Source: Coxiellaceae bacterium
GTDB taxonomy: Bacteria; Pseudomonadota; Gammaproteobacteria; Coxiellales; Coxiellaceae
Assembly: GCA_029210045.1 (NCBI GenBank)
Contig: JARGNX010000004.1
Location: 51,443 to 115,442, forward strand
Direction: 5' to 3'
DNA length: 64,000 nt
Part shown: positions 34,975 through 43,532 of the stretch, piece by piece
How the letters are laid out: each line of letters opens with the position of its first letter
Numbering within the stretch: the first letter of the stretch is position 1
Notes under the pieces: model-generated
Database searches by the model: none
What the model was told of the DNA's origin: nothing
What the model saw: only the letters and a program-made list of their open reading frames with translations
Program-made: the position numbers and the translations under genes

Positions 34975-36171
34975 ATGGAATACCGATTGGGTGTAAAAAA
35001 GCCGCATTTGTTGTGGTTGATTTTATTGATTAGCTTTCCTTCGGTGGCAACGGTATTGGTAAGCCCGGCGTTACCAGCAATTAGTAGTTTTTTTCATATT
35101 TCGAATGGTTACGTGCAGCAGATTATTACTTTAGCGATTATTGGTTACGCGTTAGGGCAGCTTATTTATTCACCGTTTGCAAATCGTTATGGCCGGAAAA
35201 TTGCGGTATATATTGGTTTAGGCGTTTATTTCTTGAGCTGTATTTTATGTTTAATAGGTATTTATACACAATCAATGGCGGTTATTTTAATTGGGCGCCT
35301 ATTGATGGTGTTAGGTGCCAGTGTTGGTATGGTTATTACCTTTACTGTGATTAATGATTTTTACCATCCACATCAAGCGCGACCAGTAGTGAGCTACGCA
35401 GTTTTAGCTTATGCGTTTATGCCTGCGTTAGCTATTTTGGTTGGTGGATTTATTACTAGTCACTTTTCATGGATAGATTGTTTTTACTTTTATTTGGTTT
35501 ATGGGTTTGTGATTTTAATTGCGGCCTGGCGATTACCGGAAACCTTAATCAATAAAGACATGCAGGCGCTTAAGATAAAGAAATTGATTCGTGACTTTGT
35601 ATCGGCATTTGTATGTTGGCGATTGATGGTGTTTTCATTGATATATGGTTTGATGACTGCGTTTATTTACGTTACGGCGAGTGGCGCGCCATTTATTGGT
35701 ATAGATGAAATAGGTTTATCTCCAGCCGTATATGGTTTGGTATTATTGCTGCCTTATAGTGGTCAATTTATTGGTGCTATTGGTGGTGGTCAGCTGAATA
35801 AAAAGCTCACAGGTTATAAGGTACTAACGTTTGGTTACGCCAGCGTTATTTTTGGCAGTGTATTGATGTTTATTTGCTTTTTGCTGGGCGCCATTAATGT
35901 TTATACCTTAGTTATTCCTATCTTTTTTATTATGATGGGTTTGCCGATGACTTACAGCGTATCTACCGTGATGGCTTTAATGAATTTTGAAGATAAAGCG
36001 ACGGGATCTGCTGTGATGAGTTTTGTTACTATGCTTGTTTCTTTAGTTGCGACTTATGTTTTGACTGTCTTGCCTACAAAGAATCCATTAATGATGCCGG
36101 CTGTTTATGTTGTTTTGTGCGTGTTGGGGTTGGTTGTTTTTTGTTATGCTTGGCGCCGTTATCCGGAATAA
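34975..36171 (+). CDS. MFS transporter, Bcr/CflA-like
   Basis: A 398-residue major facilitator with about twelve membrane helices. The loop between helices 2 and 3 has the MFS motif A variant (SPFANRYGRKIAVYIGL, about 62-78). The N-terminal SFPSVATVLVSPALPAISSFF resembles Bcr/CflA multidrug efflux proteins. The substrate is unknown. It follows the serine hydrolase by 24 bases and precedes alsS by 55 bases. Confidence 0.87.
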   Translation: MEYRLGVKKPHLLWLILLISFPSVATVLVSPALPAISSFFHISNGYVQQIITLAIIGYALGQLIYSPFANRYGRKIAVYIGLGVYFLSCILCLIGIYTQSMAVILIGRLLMVLGASVGMVITFTVINDFYHPHQARPVVSYAVLAYAFMPALAILVGGFITSHFSWIDCFYFYLVYGFVILIAAWRLPETLINKDMQALKIKKLIRDFVSAFVCWRLMVFSLIYGLMTAFIYVTASGAPFIGIDEIGLSPAVYGLVLLLPYSGQFIGAIGGGQLNKKLTGYKVLTFGYASVIFGSVLMFICFLLGAINVYTLVIPIFFIMMGLPMTYSVSTVMALMNFEDKATGSAVMSFVTMLVSLVATYVLTVLPTKNPLMMPAVYVVLCVLGLVVFCYAWRRYPE

Positions 36172-36226
36172 CATTTCATAAAAGAGTTATGCTACACTGG
36201 GTTGAGTTGCAAAAGGAGTTGTTACT

Positions 36227-37888
36227 ATGGCGTTAGATCCACATGCTGGTGCACGATTGTTGGTCAAGTGTTTAGAGGCGCACGGTGTTGAGTATATTTT
36301 TGGTATTCCCGGTGCCAAGATTGACGCTGTTTTCGATGCGCTTAATGATTCCCCGATACGTATTATTTTATGTCGCCATGAGCAGAATGCTGCATTTATG
36401 GCGGCGAGCTATGGGCGCCTAACGGGTAAGCCTGGCGTGGTGTTAGTGACGTCAGGGCCGGGAGTGGCTAATTTATGTACTGGCCTATTAACGGCGACGA
36501 CGGAAGGCGATCCGATAGTAGCGATTGGTGGTAATGTGTCGCGAGCGATGGCGCTGAAAGCCTCGCATCAATCGATGAATAATGTGTTGTTGATGAAGGC
36601 AGTCAGTAAGTATCATGTGGAAGTTAAAACGGTCGAGTCTATTCCTGAGATCGTAGAGAATGCCTTTCGTTATGCGCTTGAGCCGCAGTCTGGTGCGGCG
36701 TTTATTAGCCTGCCACAAGATGTATCTTTAGAGCCGACAAGGCATACTCCTTTTAAAGAGTCACCACCGATATTATTTGGTAAGGCATTAAAAGCATCAT
36801 TGCAAAAAGCGATGGATTTAATTGATGAGGCTAAATGCCCTGTCATTTTATTAGGGCAAGAAGCGAGTCGTGAGAAAAACAGTGAAGCGGTACGTGATTT
36901 ATTATTAACTACGCCGATGGCGGTGGTGGGCACATACCAGGCAGCGGGTGTCATTTCGCATGAGCTGTTGGATTGCTTTTTTGGTCGTGTGGGTTTGTTT
37001 CAGAATCAGCCGGGTGATGTGTTATTAGAAGATGCGGATGTGGTTTTAACGATTGGATTTAATCCGGCAGAATATGACCCTGAAGTGTGGAACAGTCAGT
37101 TTAATAAAAAAATTATACATTTGGATTATACGCCTGCAGATATACGTTGCGGTTATCAGCCGACGGTTGAATTGTTGGGTGATATTGCGGTGAATGTTGA
37201 GGTGTTACGCAGTAAGTTAAAGCCGCGACATAAGATTAAGCATGTTGAAAAAATTCGTGGTTTGATAGATGAGTTACATGAAGAGATTGAAAAAGGTAAG
37301 GAGTTAACTGGTACGCCTATTCATCCTTTGCGTTTTATTTACGATTTACGTAAGACGCTAAAAGATGATGACATGGTGGTTTGTGATATTGGATCGGTAT
37401 ATATGTGGATGGCACGTTATTATTTAGTGTATCGGCCACGGCATTTGTTGTTTAGTAATGGTCAGCAAACATTGGGTGTGGCATTGCCATGGGCGATGGG
37501 TTGTAACTTTGCATATCCCGATCGACGCGTGGTGTCGATGTCGGGAGACGGTGGTTTTTTATTTTCTGCAATGGAGCTAGAAACGGCAGTACGCGAAGGT
37601 TGCCGCTTTGTGCATTTTGTTTGGGCGGATGGTAGCTATGACATGGTAAAAGAGCAACAGGTGATGAAGTATAAGCGCGACAGTGCAGTTCAATTTAATG
37701 ATATAGACATTGTAGATTTTGCGCATGCATTTGGTGCAAAGGGTTATTCGATTGGTCATTCAGATGAATTAATCCCGACGTTGGAAGAAGCCTTGCAGCA
37801 AAAGGTGCCAGTATTAATTAATATGCCGGTGGATTATTCAGATAACCCGGCATTGTTTGAAATTATTGATCCGGAGTGTGGGCATTAG
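36227..37888 (+). CDS. alsS: Catabolic acetolactate synthase
   Basis: A 553-residue thiamine diphosphate enzyme that joins two pyruvates into acetolactate. The catalytic glutamate lies in RHEQNAAFMA (about 46-55). The TPP/Mg motif GDGGFLFSAMELETAVREG (about 437-455) is followed by the WADGSYDM metal-ligand region, and the C-terminal MPVDYSDNP is typical of AlsS. It lacks the FAD-dependent anabolic features and there is no small subunit, so it is the fermentative type. A good AAAGGAG site precedes the ATG and an extended -10 (TGCTACACT, 36190-36198) lies upstream. alsD is two genes further on. Confidence 0.93.
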   Translation: MALDPHAGARLLVKCLEAHGVEYIFGIPGAKIDAVFDALNDSPIRIILCRHEQNAAFMAASYGRLTGKPGVVLVTSGPGVANLCTGLLTATTEGDPIVAIGGNVSRAMALKASHQSMNNVLLMKAVSKYHVEVKTVESIPEIVENAFRYALEPQSGAAFISLPQDVSLEPTRHTPFKESPPILFGKALKASLQKAMDLIDEAKCPVILLGQEASREKNSEAVRDLLLTTPMAVVGTYQAAGVISHELLDCFFGRVGLFQNQPGDVLLEDADVVLTIGFNPAEYDPEVWNSQFNKKIIHLDYTPADIRCGYQPTVELLGDIAVNVEVLRSKLKPRHKIKHVEKIRGLIDELHEEIEKGKELTGTPIHPLRFIYDLRKTLKDDDMVVCDIGSVYMWMARYYLVYRPRHLLFSNGQQTLGVALPWAMGCNFAYPDRRVVSMSGDGGFLFSAMELETAVREGCRFVHFVWADGSYDMVKEQQVMKYKRDSAVQFNDIDIVDFAHAFGAKGYSIGHSDELIPTLEEALQQKVPVLINMPVDYSDNPALFEIIDPECGH

Positions 37889-37932
37889 TGTGACCCACTT
37901 GTGCGTGGGTATGTTATCCCGGATTGGGTATT

Positions 37933-37993
37933 GTCATCCCGGACTTGATCCGGGATCCATTTTGACTGGATTCCTGCTTTCGCAGGAATGACA
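37933..37993. repeat. REP-like palindromic element
   Basis: The 61-bp element begins GTCATCCCGGAC and ends CAGGAATGAC. It contains two hairpins, CCCGGA/TCCGGG and ATTCCTGC/GCAGGAAT. The right half (ATTCCTGCTTTCGCAGGAAT) is identical to part of the tandem repeats at 63807-64000. It lies in the gap between alsS and the DoxX-like gene, with a further hairpin ACCCAC/GTGGGT at 37893-37910. Confidence 0.8.
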
Positions 37994-38052
37994 AGAGTTG
38001 GAGGCGCACGTGCATAAGTTGTAATAGGCGGTTTAACTGAAGGAGGCAAAAG

Positions 38053-38514
38053 ATGTTTGCGATTGAAGGATTTTTGATTTTACGGATTTTATTATTTTGT
38101 AAATTGATCTATGCATTGAAGTCGTTGTTAGCGGATTGGGGTGAGACGGAAGATATGGTTGGTCTTATGTTTCCGCGTGCGACTGGTTTTTTTGCGGTGT
38201 TGATGGTTGTGGTATTAATTGCTAGTGCGGTATCAATTTTATTTGGTATTTACGGCCAGATTGGAGGCATATTGTTATTTTTCTTTTGTATGTTGGGTTG
38301 TCGCATGCATATGATTTTGAAAAACATTGCTGCTGATATCGAAATGGACGACTCGGCTACTGATGAAAACAAAGGAAAGTTACGTGATGCTAAGGCATTA
38401 GCGGTGATGGGGCAATCAGCATGTGCACAGAAAAACGTGGTGATTGGTGCGGTTGGTTTGTTTTTCTTTGGTGTGGGCACGGGGCCGTTTAGCTTGACAG
38501 GTTGTTTGTTTTAA
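38053..38514 (+). CDS. DoxX-like small membrane protein
   Basis: A 153-residue protein with four likely membrane helices (about 5-25, 45-68, 72-88 and 124-145). An early ILRILLFCKLIYALKSL and the overall size resemble the DoxX/DoxD family. A polar loop (DDSATDENKGKLRD) separates helices 3 and 4. A strong GGAGG site precedes the ATG. It sits between alsS and alsD on the same strand, but nothing shows a role in acetoin formation. The family match is weak. Confidence 0.65.
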   Translation: MFAIEGFLILRILLFCKLIYALKSLLADWGETEDMVGLMFPRATGFFAVLMVVVLIASAVSILFGIYGQIGGILLFFFCMLGCRMHMILKNIAADIEMDDSATDENKGKLRDAKALAVMGQSACAQKNVVIGAVGLFFFGVGTGPFSLTGCLF

Positions 38515-38554
38515 CACCATACTGCGCGCATATATAAAGTTTGGAGTATTTCAG

Positions 38555-39340
38555 ATGCGTAAGTTAGTTGTTCCTATGGTTGCTTTTATGGCAATGACAT
38601 TTAGTGATATCGCTTTTGCTGATCATCATAATAAATTGTACCAAGTGTCTACGATTGGTTCTTTAAGTCAGGGTGTTTATGATGGCCCATTTACTTTTAA
38701 GCAGTTAATGGCTAATGGTGATCAGGGTTTGGGAACGTTTAATAATCTTTCTGGTGAGATGGTCGCGGTTGATGGTAAGTACTATCAAATAAATGATAAA
38801 GGTGATTTGCGTTTAGTGAAGCCCAGTCAAAAAACACCATTTGCAGAAGTGACAAATTTCAAACCGACCATTTATGTCAGTGTGGGTAAGATAGATAGCT
38901 ATCAAGCGCTTAATGATGAGCTATTAAAAGATTTTAAAAATAAAAATATCCCCTATGCGATTCGTGTGGATGGTGACTTTGATTTAGTTAAAGCACGTAA
39001 TCTTCGTGCTCAGAAAAAACCTTATCGACCTTTGGTGCAAGCCGCGAAGGAACAGGCCGTTTTTGACTTTAAAAAAGTAAAAGGTACGATGGTTGGTTTT
39101 TGGTTTCCGCATTATTGGAATGGTATTGGTGTGGGTGGTTTTCATATGCATTTTGTTAATGATAGGCGCACGACCGGTGGTCATGTGCTGGAAATTAAAA
39201 TGCGGAATGCCAAAATTAGCATTGCGCCGATGAATGATTTGCAAATTATTCTGCCGAACGATAAAGCTTTTGCTAATGCGAATTTGGATCCGGTTGATCT
39301 TAAAGAGGATCTGAAAGCTGCCGAAGGCGGCACAGACTAG
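38555..39340 (+). CDS. alsD: Alpha-acetolactate decarboxylase with export signal
   Basis: Converts acetolactate to acetoin. The 261-residue chain starts with a signal peptide (MRKLVVPMVAFMAMTF..., cleavage near AFA-DHH). The enzyme signature follows: QGVYDGPFTFKQLMANGDQGLGTFNNLSGEM (about 35-65) and the zinc site H197-M-H199...GGH210. All three zinc histidines are present. With alsS it forms a pyruvate-to-acetoin route, yet the signal peptide would place this step outside the cytoplasm. Most well-known AlsD/BudA proteins are cytosolic, though exported forms are known in some bacilli. A DoxX-like gene separates it from alsS. Confidence 0.92.
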   Translation: MRKLVVPMVAFMAMTFSDIAFADHHNKLYQVSTIGSLSQGVYDGPFTFKQLMANGDQGLGTFNNLSGEMVAVDGKYYQINDKGDLRLVKPSQKTPFAEVTNFKPTIYVSVGKIDSYQALNDELLKDFKNKNIPYAIRVDGDFDLVKARNLRAQKKPYRPLVQAAKEQAVFDFKKVKGTMVGFWFPHYWNGIGVGGFHMHFVNDRRTTGGHVLEIKMRNAKISIAPMNDLQIILPNDKAFANANLDPVDLKEDLKAAEGGTD

Positions 39341-39420
39341 AATAACCAGCATTTCTACTATGATGGCCAATTTCGTTGATTTTTTGTGTTCCGTTGCTCA
39401 TTATCCTAGCGATATGCTTA

Positions 39421-40713
39421 TTATTCTAGTCGCAGCTCTTGTTGCGACTCTGGTATGGATGGCACGGTGCGGTTATTGAATCGCAGGTGGTAATACACAA
39501 ACGCTAAGGCAGCGGCGATAGCGCTAAATAATAACGGTGCGCTGATTGAGCTGGCGACTAAGAAGCCACCAAGTAAGCAGATGATGGCATCGCCGAGCAT
39601 ACGCAAGCCGAGTTGTGTGCCAAGGATTTCACCTTGAGTTTCTTTTGACGCGTTATCAGATAATAAAACCATTAGATTCACATTGACGACGGTAATGCTA
39701 AATCCGCTTAAGCCAAACAATACGAATACAGATCCTTTGGTGGCGAACACCACCATCAATACTAGGAACAGTGCGCTGAGTAGCATGCAGGCTTTAATAG
39801 CGGTTTGAATATTGAATCGTTTTGACAAGTAGTAGGGTAGTAGACTACCTATGGCTAAGGTGACAGATAGTACTAAGTTGTAAACCGAAATCATGGCGGC
39901 GGACATATCCCATTTACTAGTGAGGTATACAGGGCCAAATTCATAATAGATATCGATACCCAATGTAAACACGGTGCTGGTGATGAGTAAGCGTTTAATG
40001 GTGGGATTGTGGCACAGCTCTACGACGCGACCAAAGATATTGAGTTCTTTTAAACGAAAAGGTTGAGTTGTCGAGGCTTGATGACTTTCTTTTAATAGCC
40101 AGGTAGTGAGCACAATGCTGAGCAGTGTGGTTAGCATCGCTACATAAAACGGGATCGCATAATTAAAGCCATGGTAAAGGTGGTTATCAGATAGCACACC
40201 ACCGATTAATGGGCCGATAACATAACCAATAGCGCTAACGGCATTGATACGGCCGAGGCTGATTTGTTTGGGGATGGTTTCAAGATCTGTAGCAATCGAG
40301 CGAGCAATAGCGATATTGCCCTCCATTACACCAGTGATGAATCGGCTAATAATCAGTAGGGTCAGGTTATGGCTGAGCAATGAGATCACGGTGACGAGGT
40401 ATCCGGCACAGGCGCCGAGCATTGATAGCAGTAGTATGGGCTTGCGACCAAACTTATCTGACATAGCGCCGAGTAGCGGTGCGCCAATGAATTGACCTAA
40501 AGGGTAGGTGGCGAGGGTGACACCTAATAATATCGCGCGCCAGTTTTGGCTAAGCTGTGTTGAAATTACGCCGGCTTGTTCGGGATGCATAAAAATGACG
40601 GGTAGAATCGGGTAGGCGATGGAGGCTCCTAAGAATCCAACTAATGAGATTAAGCAAACCAGCCATAAGCAGGCGCGGTCTTGTTTGTTCTGTTGTTGGA
40701 ATTGTTCGCTCAT
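39421..40713 (-). CDS. MFS transporter, TetA/multidrug-like
   Basis: A 430-residue major facilitator with about twelve helices. Motif A is intact (GAPLLGAMSDKFGRKPILLLS, about 77-97), and helix 1 ends with the AYPILPVIF pattern of drug-proton antiporters. The substrate is unknown. It converges on alsD. The upstream 40714-40999 stretch holds only a purine-rich GA/TG low-complexity run and short inverted repeats (TTCTTAA/TTAAGAA at 40859-40879). Confidence 0.9.
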   Translation of the reverse strand: MSEQFQQQNKQDRACLWLVCLISLVGFLGASIAYPILPVIFMHPEQAGVISTQLSQNWRAILLGVTLATYPLGQFIGAPLLGAMSDKFGRKPILLLSMLGACAGYLVTVISLLSHNLTLLIISRFITGVMEGNIAIARSIATDLETIPKQISLGRINAVSAIGYVIGPLIGGVLSDNHLYHGFNYAIPFYVAMLTTLLSIVLTTWLLKESHQASTTQPFRLKELNIFGRVVELCHNPTIKRLLITSTVFTLGIDIYYEFGPVYLTSKWDMSAAMISVYNLVLSVTLAIGSLLPYYLSKRFNIQTAIKACMLLSALFLVLMVVFATKGSVFVLFGLSGFSITVVNVNLMVLLSDNASKETQGEILGTQLGLRMLGDAIICLLGGFLVASSISAPLLFSAIAAALAFVYYHLRFNNRTVPSIPESQQELRLE

Positions 40714-40940
40714 ATATCAGACTATATTCCAATTCGAACTGGCTGGGAAGTGTCTGTTGTGAGAGCTGGAGAGAAAAGATGCGCCGGTTGTGTGTGTTGT
40801 GAGAGAGAGAGAAAGTGCCGGCGCAAGAGAGTCATTAGTTTTCAATAATACAGGGCTATTCTTAACAAAACATTAAGAAATCACCGCATATGATAGATGA
40901 AAATGCATATATTTATACAGATGATTTAATAAGTACTGTT

Positions 40941-40973
40941 GTTAGTTGATTTATTGAGTAAAAACCAACTAAC
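40941..40973 (-). terminator. Hairpin downstream of the 226-residue membrane gene
   Basis: GTTAGTTG (40941-40948) pairs with CAACTAAC (40966-40973) around a 17-base loop, about 27 bases past the stop of the minus-strand gene. There is no clear U-run, so it is a weak terminator candidate. Confidence 0.35.
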
Positions 40974-40999
40974 AGCTACTTTTGCTTAAGCAGGATTGA

Positions 41000-41680
41000 C
41001 TACACCAAGTTGTGTGCAGCGCTACTGGGGTTAGGAGCAGGCAAGATACCCATTAATGGTTGACCAAGGTTGCGCAGTCTATCGCTTGCTTCGATCGTCA
41101 TTGATGATCTGTTTTGCTGGTTGGCTAGGTAGGCTGTGTAGCCCGCGGTGCCTGCCAGGGCAAAGATGGCAAAGTAACCGAGGTTGGTATAGATGCTGAC
41201 CTTAGGCATGGTTTCTGTAACATATTTCAAAGCGCCATATTGCATCAACATGCCGCAAGCTTTAATGTTGTCGCAACAGGCTGGTGCGATGTCTTTTACA
41301 GGTTCGCAGTGGGATTGAGCGTAATCATCTGCTAGGTAATTGCCGATCATCTTGGTGCCGAAAAACATATAGGCCAAGCTGGCAGCGGCCGTGGCTGCTG
41401 TTGTCATCAGTGATATGTAATAAACCGCTGTTACGGCTGAAGGTAATTTGTATTTTTTGGCAATAATGCGTTCCGATGCGCCCAGCACAAAGCTGGCGGC
41501 AGCCAGGCAATATATGGCATTTGGCAGGAAAGGCCCGGTATTTTCTGCTATGTAATCAGTGGGTTGCAGCGATCGCATATCGTTAAATTTGATGGCTGGA
41601 TAAAGCGCTATTGTGTTTAAGCTGGCACGTAATAGTCCAAATAATGCAATACTAGCCCCTGTTTTTATGCTCTTTCTCAT
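41000..41680 (-). CDS. Hypothetical four-helix membrane protein
   Basis: A 226-residue protein that I do not recognise. Membrane helices lie at about 7-27, 54-70, 84-107 and 167-186. A loop with four cysteines (HCEPVKDIAPACCDNIKAC) lies before the last helix. The arrangement echoes the protein at 30027-30824, which also has a cysteine-bearing loop between helices 3 and 4, although alignable identity looks low. It is a single gene with no obvious operon partner. Confidence 0.6.
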   Translation of the reverse strand: MRKSIKTGASIALFGLLRASLNTIALYPAIKFNDMRSLQPTDYIAENTGPFLPNAIYCLAAASFVLGASERIIAKKYKLPSAVTAVYYISLMTTAATAAASLAYMFFGTKMIGNYLADDYAQSHCEPVKDIAPACCDNIKACGMLMQYGALKYVTETMPKVSIYTNLGYFAIFALAGTAGYTAYLANQQNRSSMTIEASDRLRNLGQPLMGILPAPNPSSAAHNLV

Positions 41681-41806
41681 TTCTCATTTCTCACAATTGT
41701 TTATAAAATTAGCATTGGGATCAAGCATACATGAATATTTTTTGCGCACAATAGCATGGGGCGAGGTTAGCAAAACGGATCAACTTTGACGTTGCCCGCT
41801 CTGGTG

Positions 41807-41835
41807 TTGACTTTGCGCTGTGGTGGTGTTATATT
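41807..41835 (+). promoter_or_regulatory. Sigma-70 promoter of the pspC-gntR-ABC operon
   Basis: TTGACT (41807-41812), a 17-base spacer, and TATATT (41830-41835). Each hexamer differs from consensus at one position. The predicted start near 41842 falls inside the palindrome at 41841-41864. Confidence 0.8.
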
Positions 41836-41840
41836 GATCT

Positions 41841-41864
41841 GGTGTTATACATGAGTATAACACC
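41841..41864. promoter_or_regulatory. Operator palindrome for the GntR/YtrA-type repressor
   Basis: A perfect 10-base inverted repeat, GGTGTTATAC (41841-41850) and GTATAACACC (41855-41864), with a 4-base centre. It lies at the transcription start of the -35/-10 pair just upstream, where a repressor would block initiation. The operon's own YtrA-type regulator is the likeliest ligand; this is an inference from position. Confidence 0.7.
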
Positions 41865-41902
41865 TAGCAAGTGAATAAGTTAAGATTAGTGAGGACTGAA
41901 CC

Positions 41903-42160
41903 ATGAGTAACGATGAAGTAAAAAGATTGTATCGATCACGTAATGACAAGCTGATTGGTGGTGTATGTGCCGGATTGGCTGATTATTTTAAAGTAGATCC
42001 AACCATTATGCGCTTACTGTATATATTGCTGTGCTTTGTATCGCTGGGATCAGGTGTGATTATTTATTTGATTCTCTGGGTGATCGTGCCTGAATCAAAG
42101 GTATATAAAGTGCATCATCAAGATAACAAAGATCAGGATAATCATCATTCGGATAAATGA
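41903..42160 (+). CDS. PspC domain protein
   Basis: An 85-residue protein made of one PspC domain: the amphipathic start [27 protein letters not shown] (about 6-32), then a long membrane helix (38-62), then a short His/Asp/Lys-rich tail. PspC proteins sense or report envelope stress, but no other psp genes are present. It is the first gene of the operon carrying a GntR regulator and an ABC transporter, 22 bases before gntR. Confidence 0.9.
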   Translation: MSNDEVKRLYRSRNDKLIGGVCAGLADYFKVDPTIMRLLYILLCFVSLGSGVIIYLILWVIVPESKVYKVHHQDNKDQDNHHSDK

Positions 42161-42169
42161 GATCAATAA

Positions 42170-42181
42170 AGGTGATCACCT
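42170..42181. promoter_or_regulatory. Palindrome over the gntR ribosome-binding site
   Basis: AGGTGATCACCT is a perfect 12-base palindrome ending directly before ATG 42182 and containing the gntR Shine-Dalgarno sequence. With no loop it cannot fold well as a hairpin, but it could be a protein site or pair between transcripts. Confidence 0.35.
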
Positions 42182-42520
42182 ATGCAATGGAATAATAAGC
42201 AACCGATCTACCAACAGCTAAAGGATAAGATAGCGGTGGCAATTATGGATGGCAGCTTGCAGGAAGGCGAAGCTATTCCATCCATTCGACAAGTCAGTGC
42301 TGATTATGCTGTTAACCCCATCACTGTATCAAAAGCATTTCAGGGCTTGGTGGATGATGAGGTGATCGAGAAACGACGAGGTTTGGGTATGTATGTTAAG
42401 CAAGGTGCACAAAAAGCATTGTTGAAATTAGAGAAGCAGCGATTTATACAACAAGAATGGCCACAGATCAAGCAACGAATTAGCCAGCTTGGTTTTGATG
42501 TTGCGGAGTTATTAAAATGA
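42182..42520 (+). CDS. GntR family regulator, YtrA subfamily
   Basis: A 112-residue repressor with an N-terminal winged helix (PIYQQLKDKIAVAIMDGSLQEGEAIPSIRQ, about 8-37; recognition helix VNPITVSKAFQGL) and only a short C-terminal helical dimerisation part. That size marks the YtrA subfamily, which is normally encoded with ABC transporters. Here it directly precedes the ATPase gene with a four-base overlap. It probably represses its own operon through the palindrome at 41841-41864. Confidence 0.92.
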   Translation: MQWNNKQPIYQQLKDKIAVAIMDGSLQEGEAIPSIRQVSADYAVNPITVSKAFQGLVDDEVIEKRRGLGMYVKQGAQKALLKLEKQRFIQQEWPQIKQRISQLGFDVAELLK

Positions 42521-43377
42521 AAACGATTATACAAGCAGAGCATATCAGCAAGCATTACGGCGATTTCCAAGCGTTGTCGGATGTAAATTTTGCGATTAAA
42601 CCTGGCAGCATTGTTGGTTTAATTGGTCCTAACGGCGCGGGTAAGACTACTTTATTAAAGGCGATCTTTGGCCTTACACCTTATCAGGGTGAATTAATGG
42701 TGAATGGATTAAGTCCAACCAAACAGCATGTGGCCTTAATGCATCAGATGTGTTTTATTGCCGATGTGGCGACATTGCCGCGATGGATGAAAGTATCGCA
42801 AGCGATATCGTATGTTGAAGGCGTGCACCCAAAATTTCAGCGCGAAAAAGCGATGGGCTTTTTAAATAAAACGAATATTCCATTGGATCAACGTATCAAG
42901 GCGTTGTCCAAAGGCATGATGGTGCAGTTACATTTAGCGTTGGTGATGGCGATTGATGTTAATTTATTAATTTTAGATGAGCCTACTCTAGGTTTGGATA
43001 TTTTATATCGTAAGAAATTTTATGACAGTTTGTTGAATGATTATTTTAATGAGCATAAAACGATTGTTATTACCACGCACCAAGTGGAAGAGGTTGAGGC
43101 TATTCTCACGGACTTAATTGTGATCGACAGAGGTTGTATAAAATTGAATGTTAGTATTGATGATTACCGGGAGCAATTTAGTGAGCTTGTGGTAACGTCA
43201 GCAGATCAGGCATCGATACAGGCCTTAAAGCCTATTTATTCAAGTAAACAGTTAAGTGGTACAAAATATATTTTTCGCAATGCAGACAAACAACAACTAC
43301 AACAGTTGGGTGAAGTAACAGTGCCGAATGTCAGTGATGTTTTTTTAGCTATGGTAGATGAGGGAGTAGGGCAATGA
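42517..43377 (+). CDS. ABC transporter ATP-binding protein
   Basis: A 286-residue ATPase. Walker A is GPNGAGKT (about 38-45), Walker B is LLILDEPTLGLD (about 150-161) and the H-loop is TTHQ. The signature loop is LSKGM rather than LSGGQ, a variant seen in YtrB-like ABC-2 exporters. The last 70 residues form a separate regulatory-type extension. ATGA overlaps link it to gntR upstream and to a tiny membrane protein downstream. The cargo is unknown; related systems handle cell-wall-active compounds. Confidence 0.93.
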   Translation: MKTIIQAEHISKHYGDFQALSDVNFAIKPGSIVGLIGPNGAGKTTLLKAIFGLTPYQGELMVNGLSPTKQHVALMHQMCFIADVATLPRWMKVSQAISYVEGVHPKFQREKAMGFLNKTNIPLDQRIKALSKGMMVQLHLALVMAIDVNLLILDEPTLGLDILYRKKFYDSLLNDYFNEHKTIVITTHQVEEVEAILTDLIVIDRGCIKLNVSIDDYREQFSELVVTSADQASIQALKPIYSSKQLSGTKYIFRNADKQQLQQLGEVTVPNVSDVFLAMVDEGVGQ

Positions 43378-43532
43378 ATACAGCCATTGTAGTTGTCGTT
43401 GCAGTATGCAGTGTATTGATGATGTCATTTTTTGTGATAGATACCAGTCAGCTTTCACAATTAAGCTGCGGGTCGTATTGTGACACAAGTAATACATTTG
43501 ATGCATCGATTAACCCTGGAGTACAAGAATGA
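43374..43532 (+). CDS. Small single-span membrane protein in the ABC operon
   Basis: A 52-residue ORF joined by ATGA overlaps to the ATPase gene before it and the permease gene after it, which is strong evidence that it is translated. Residues 3-22 are hydrophobic (one helix), and the remaining 30 are polar with a C32-x3-C36 pair. I recognise no family. It may be an accessory subunit of the transporter. Confidence 0.72.
   Translation: MNTAIVVVVAVCSVLMMSFFVIDTSQLSQLSCGSYCDTSNTFDASINPGVQE

Noticed and set aside
38984..39370. 128-codon open frame on the minus strand inside alsD
   Set aside because: It opposes the zinc-site region of alsD, which is clearly coding.
40770..40830. GA/TG-rich low-complexity stretch as a regulatory or coding element
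   Set aside because: There is no ORF, palindrome or promoter pattern; it appears to be simple sequence.
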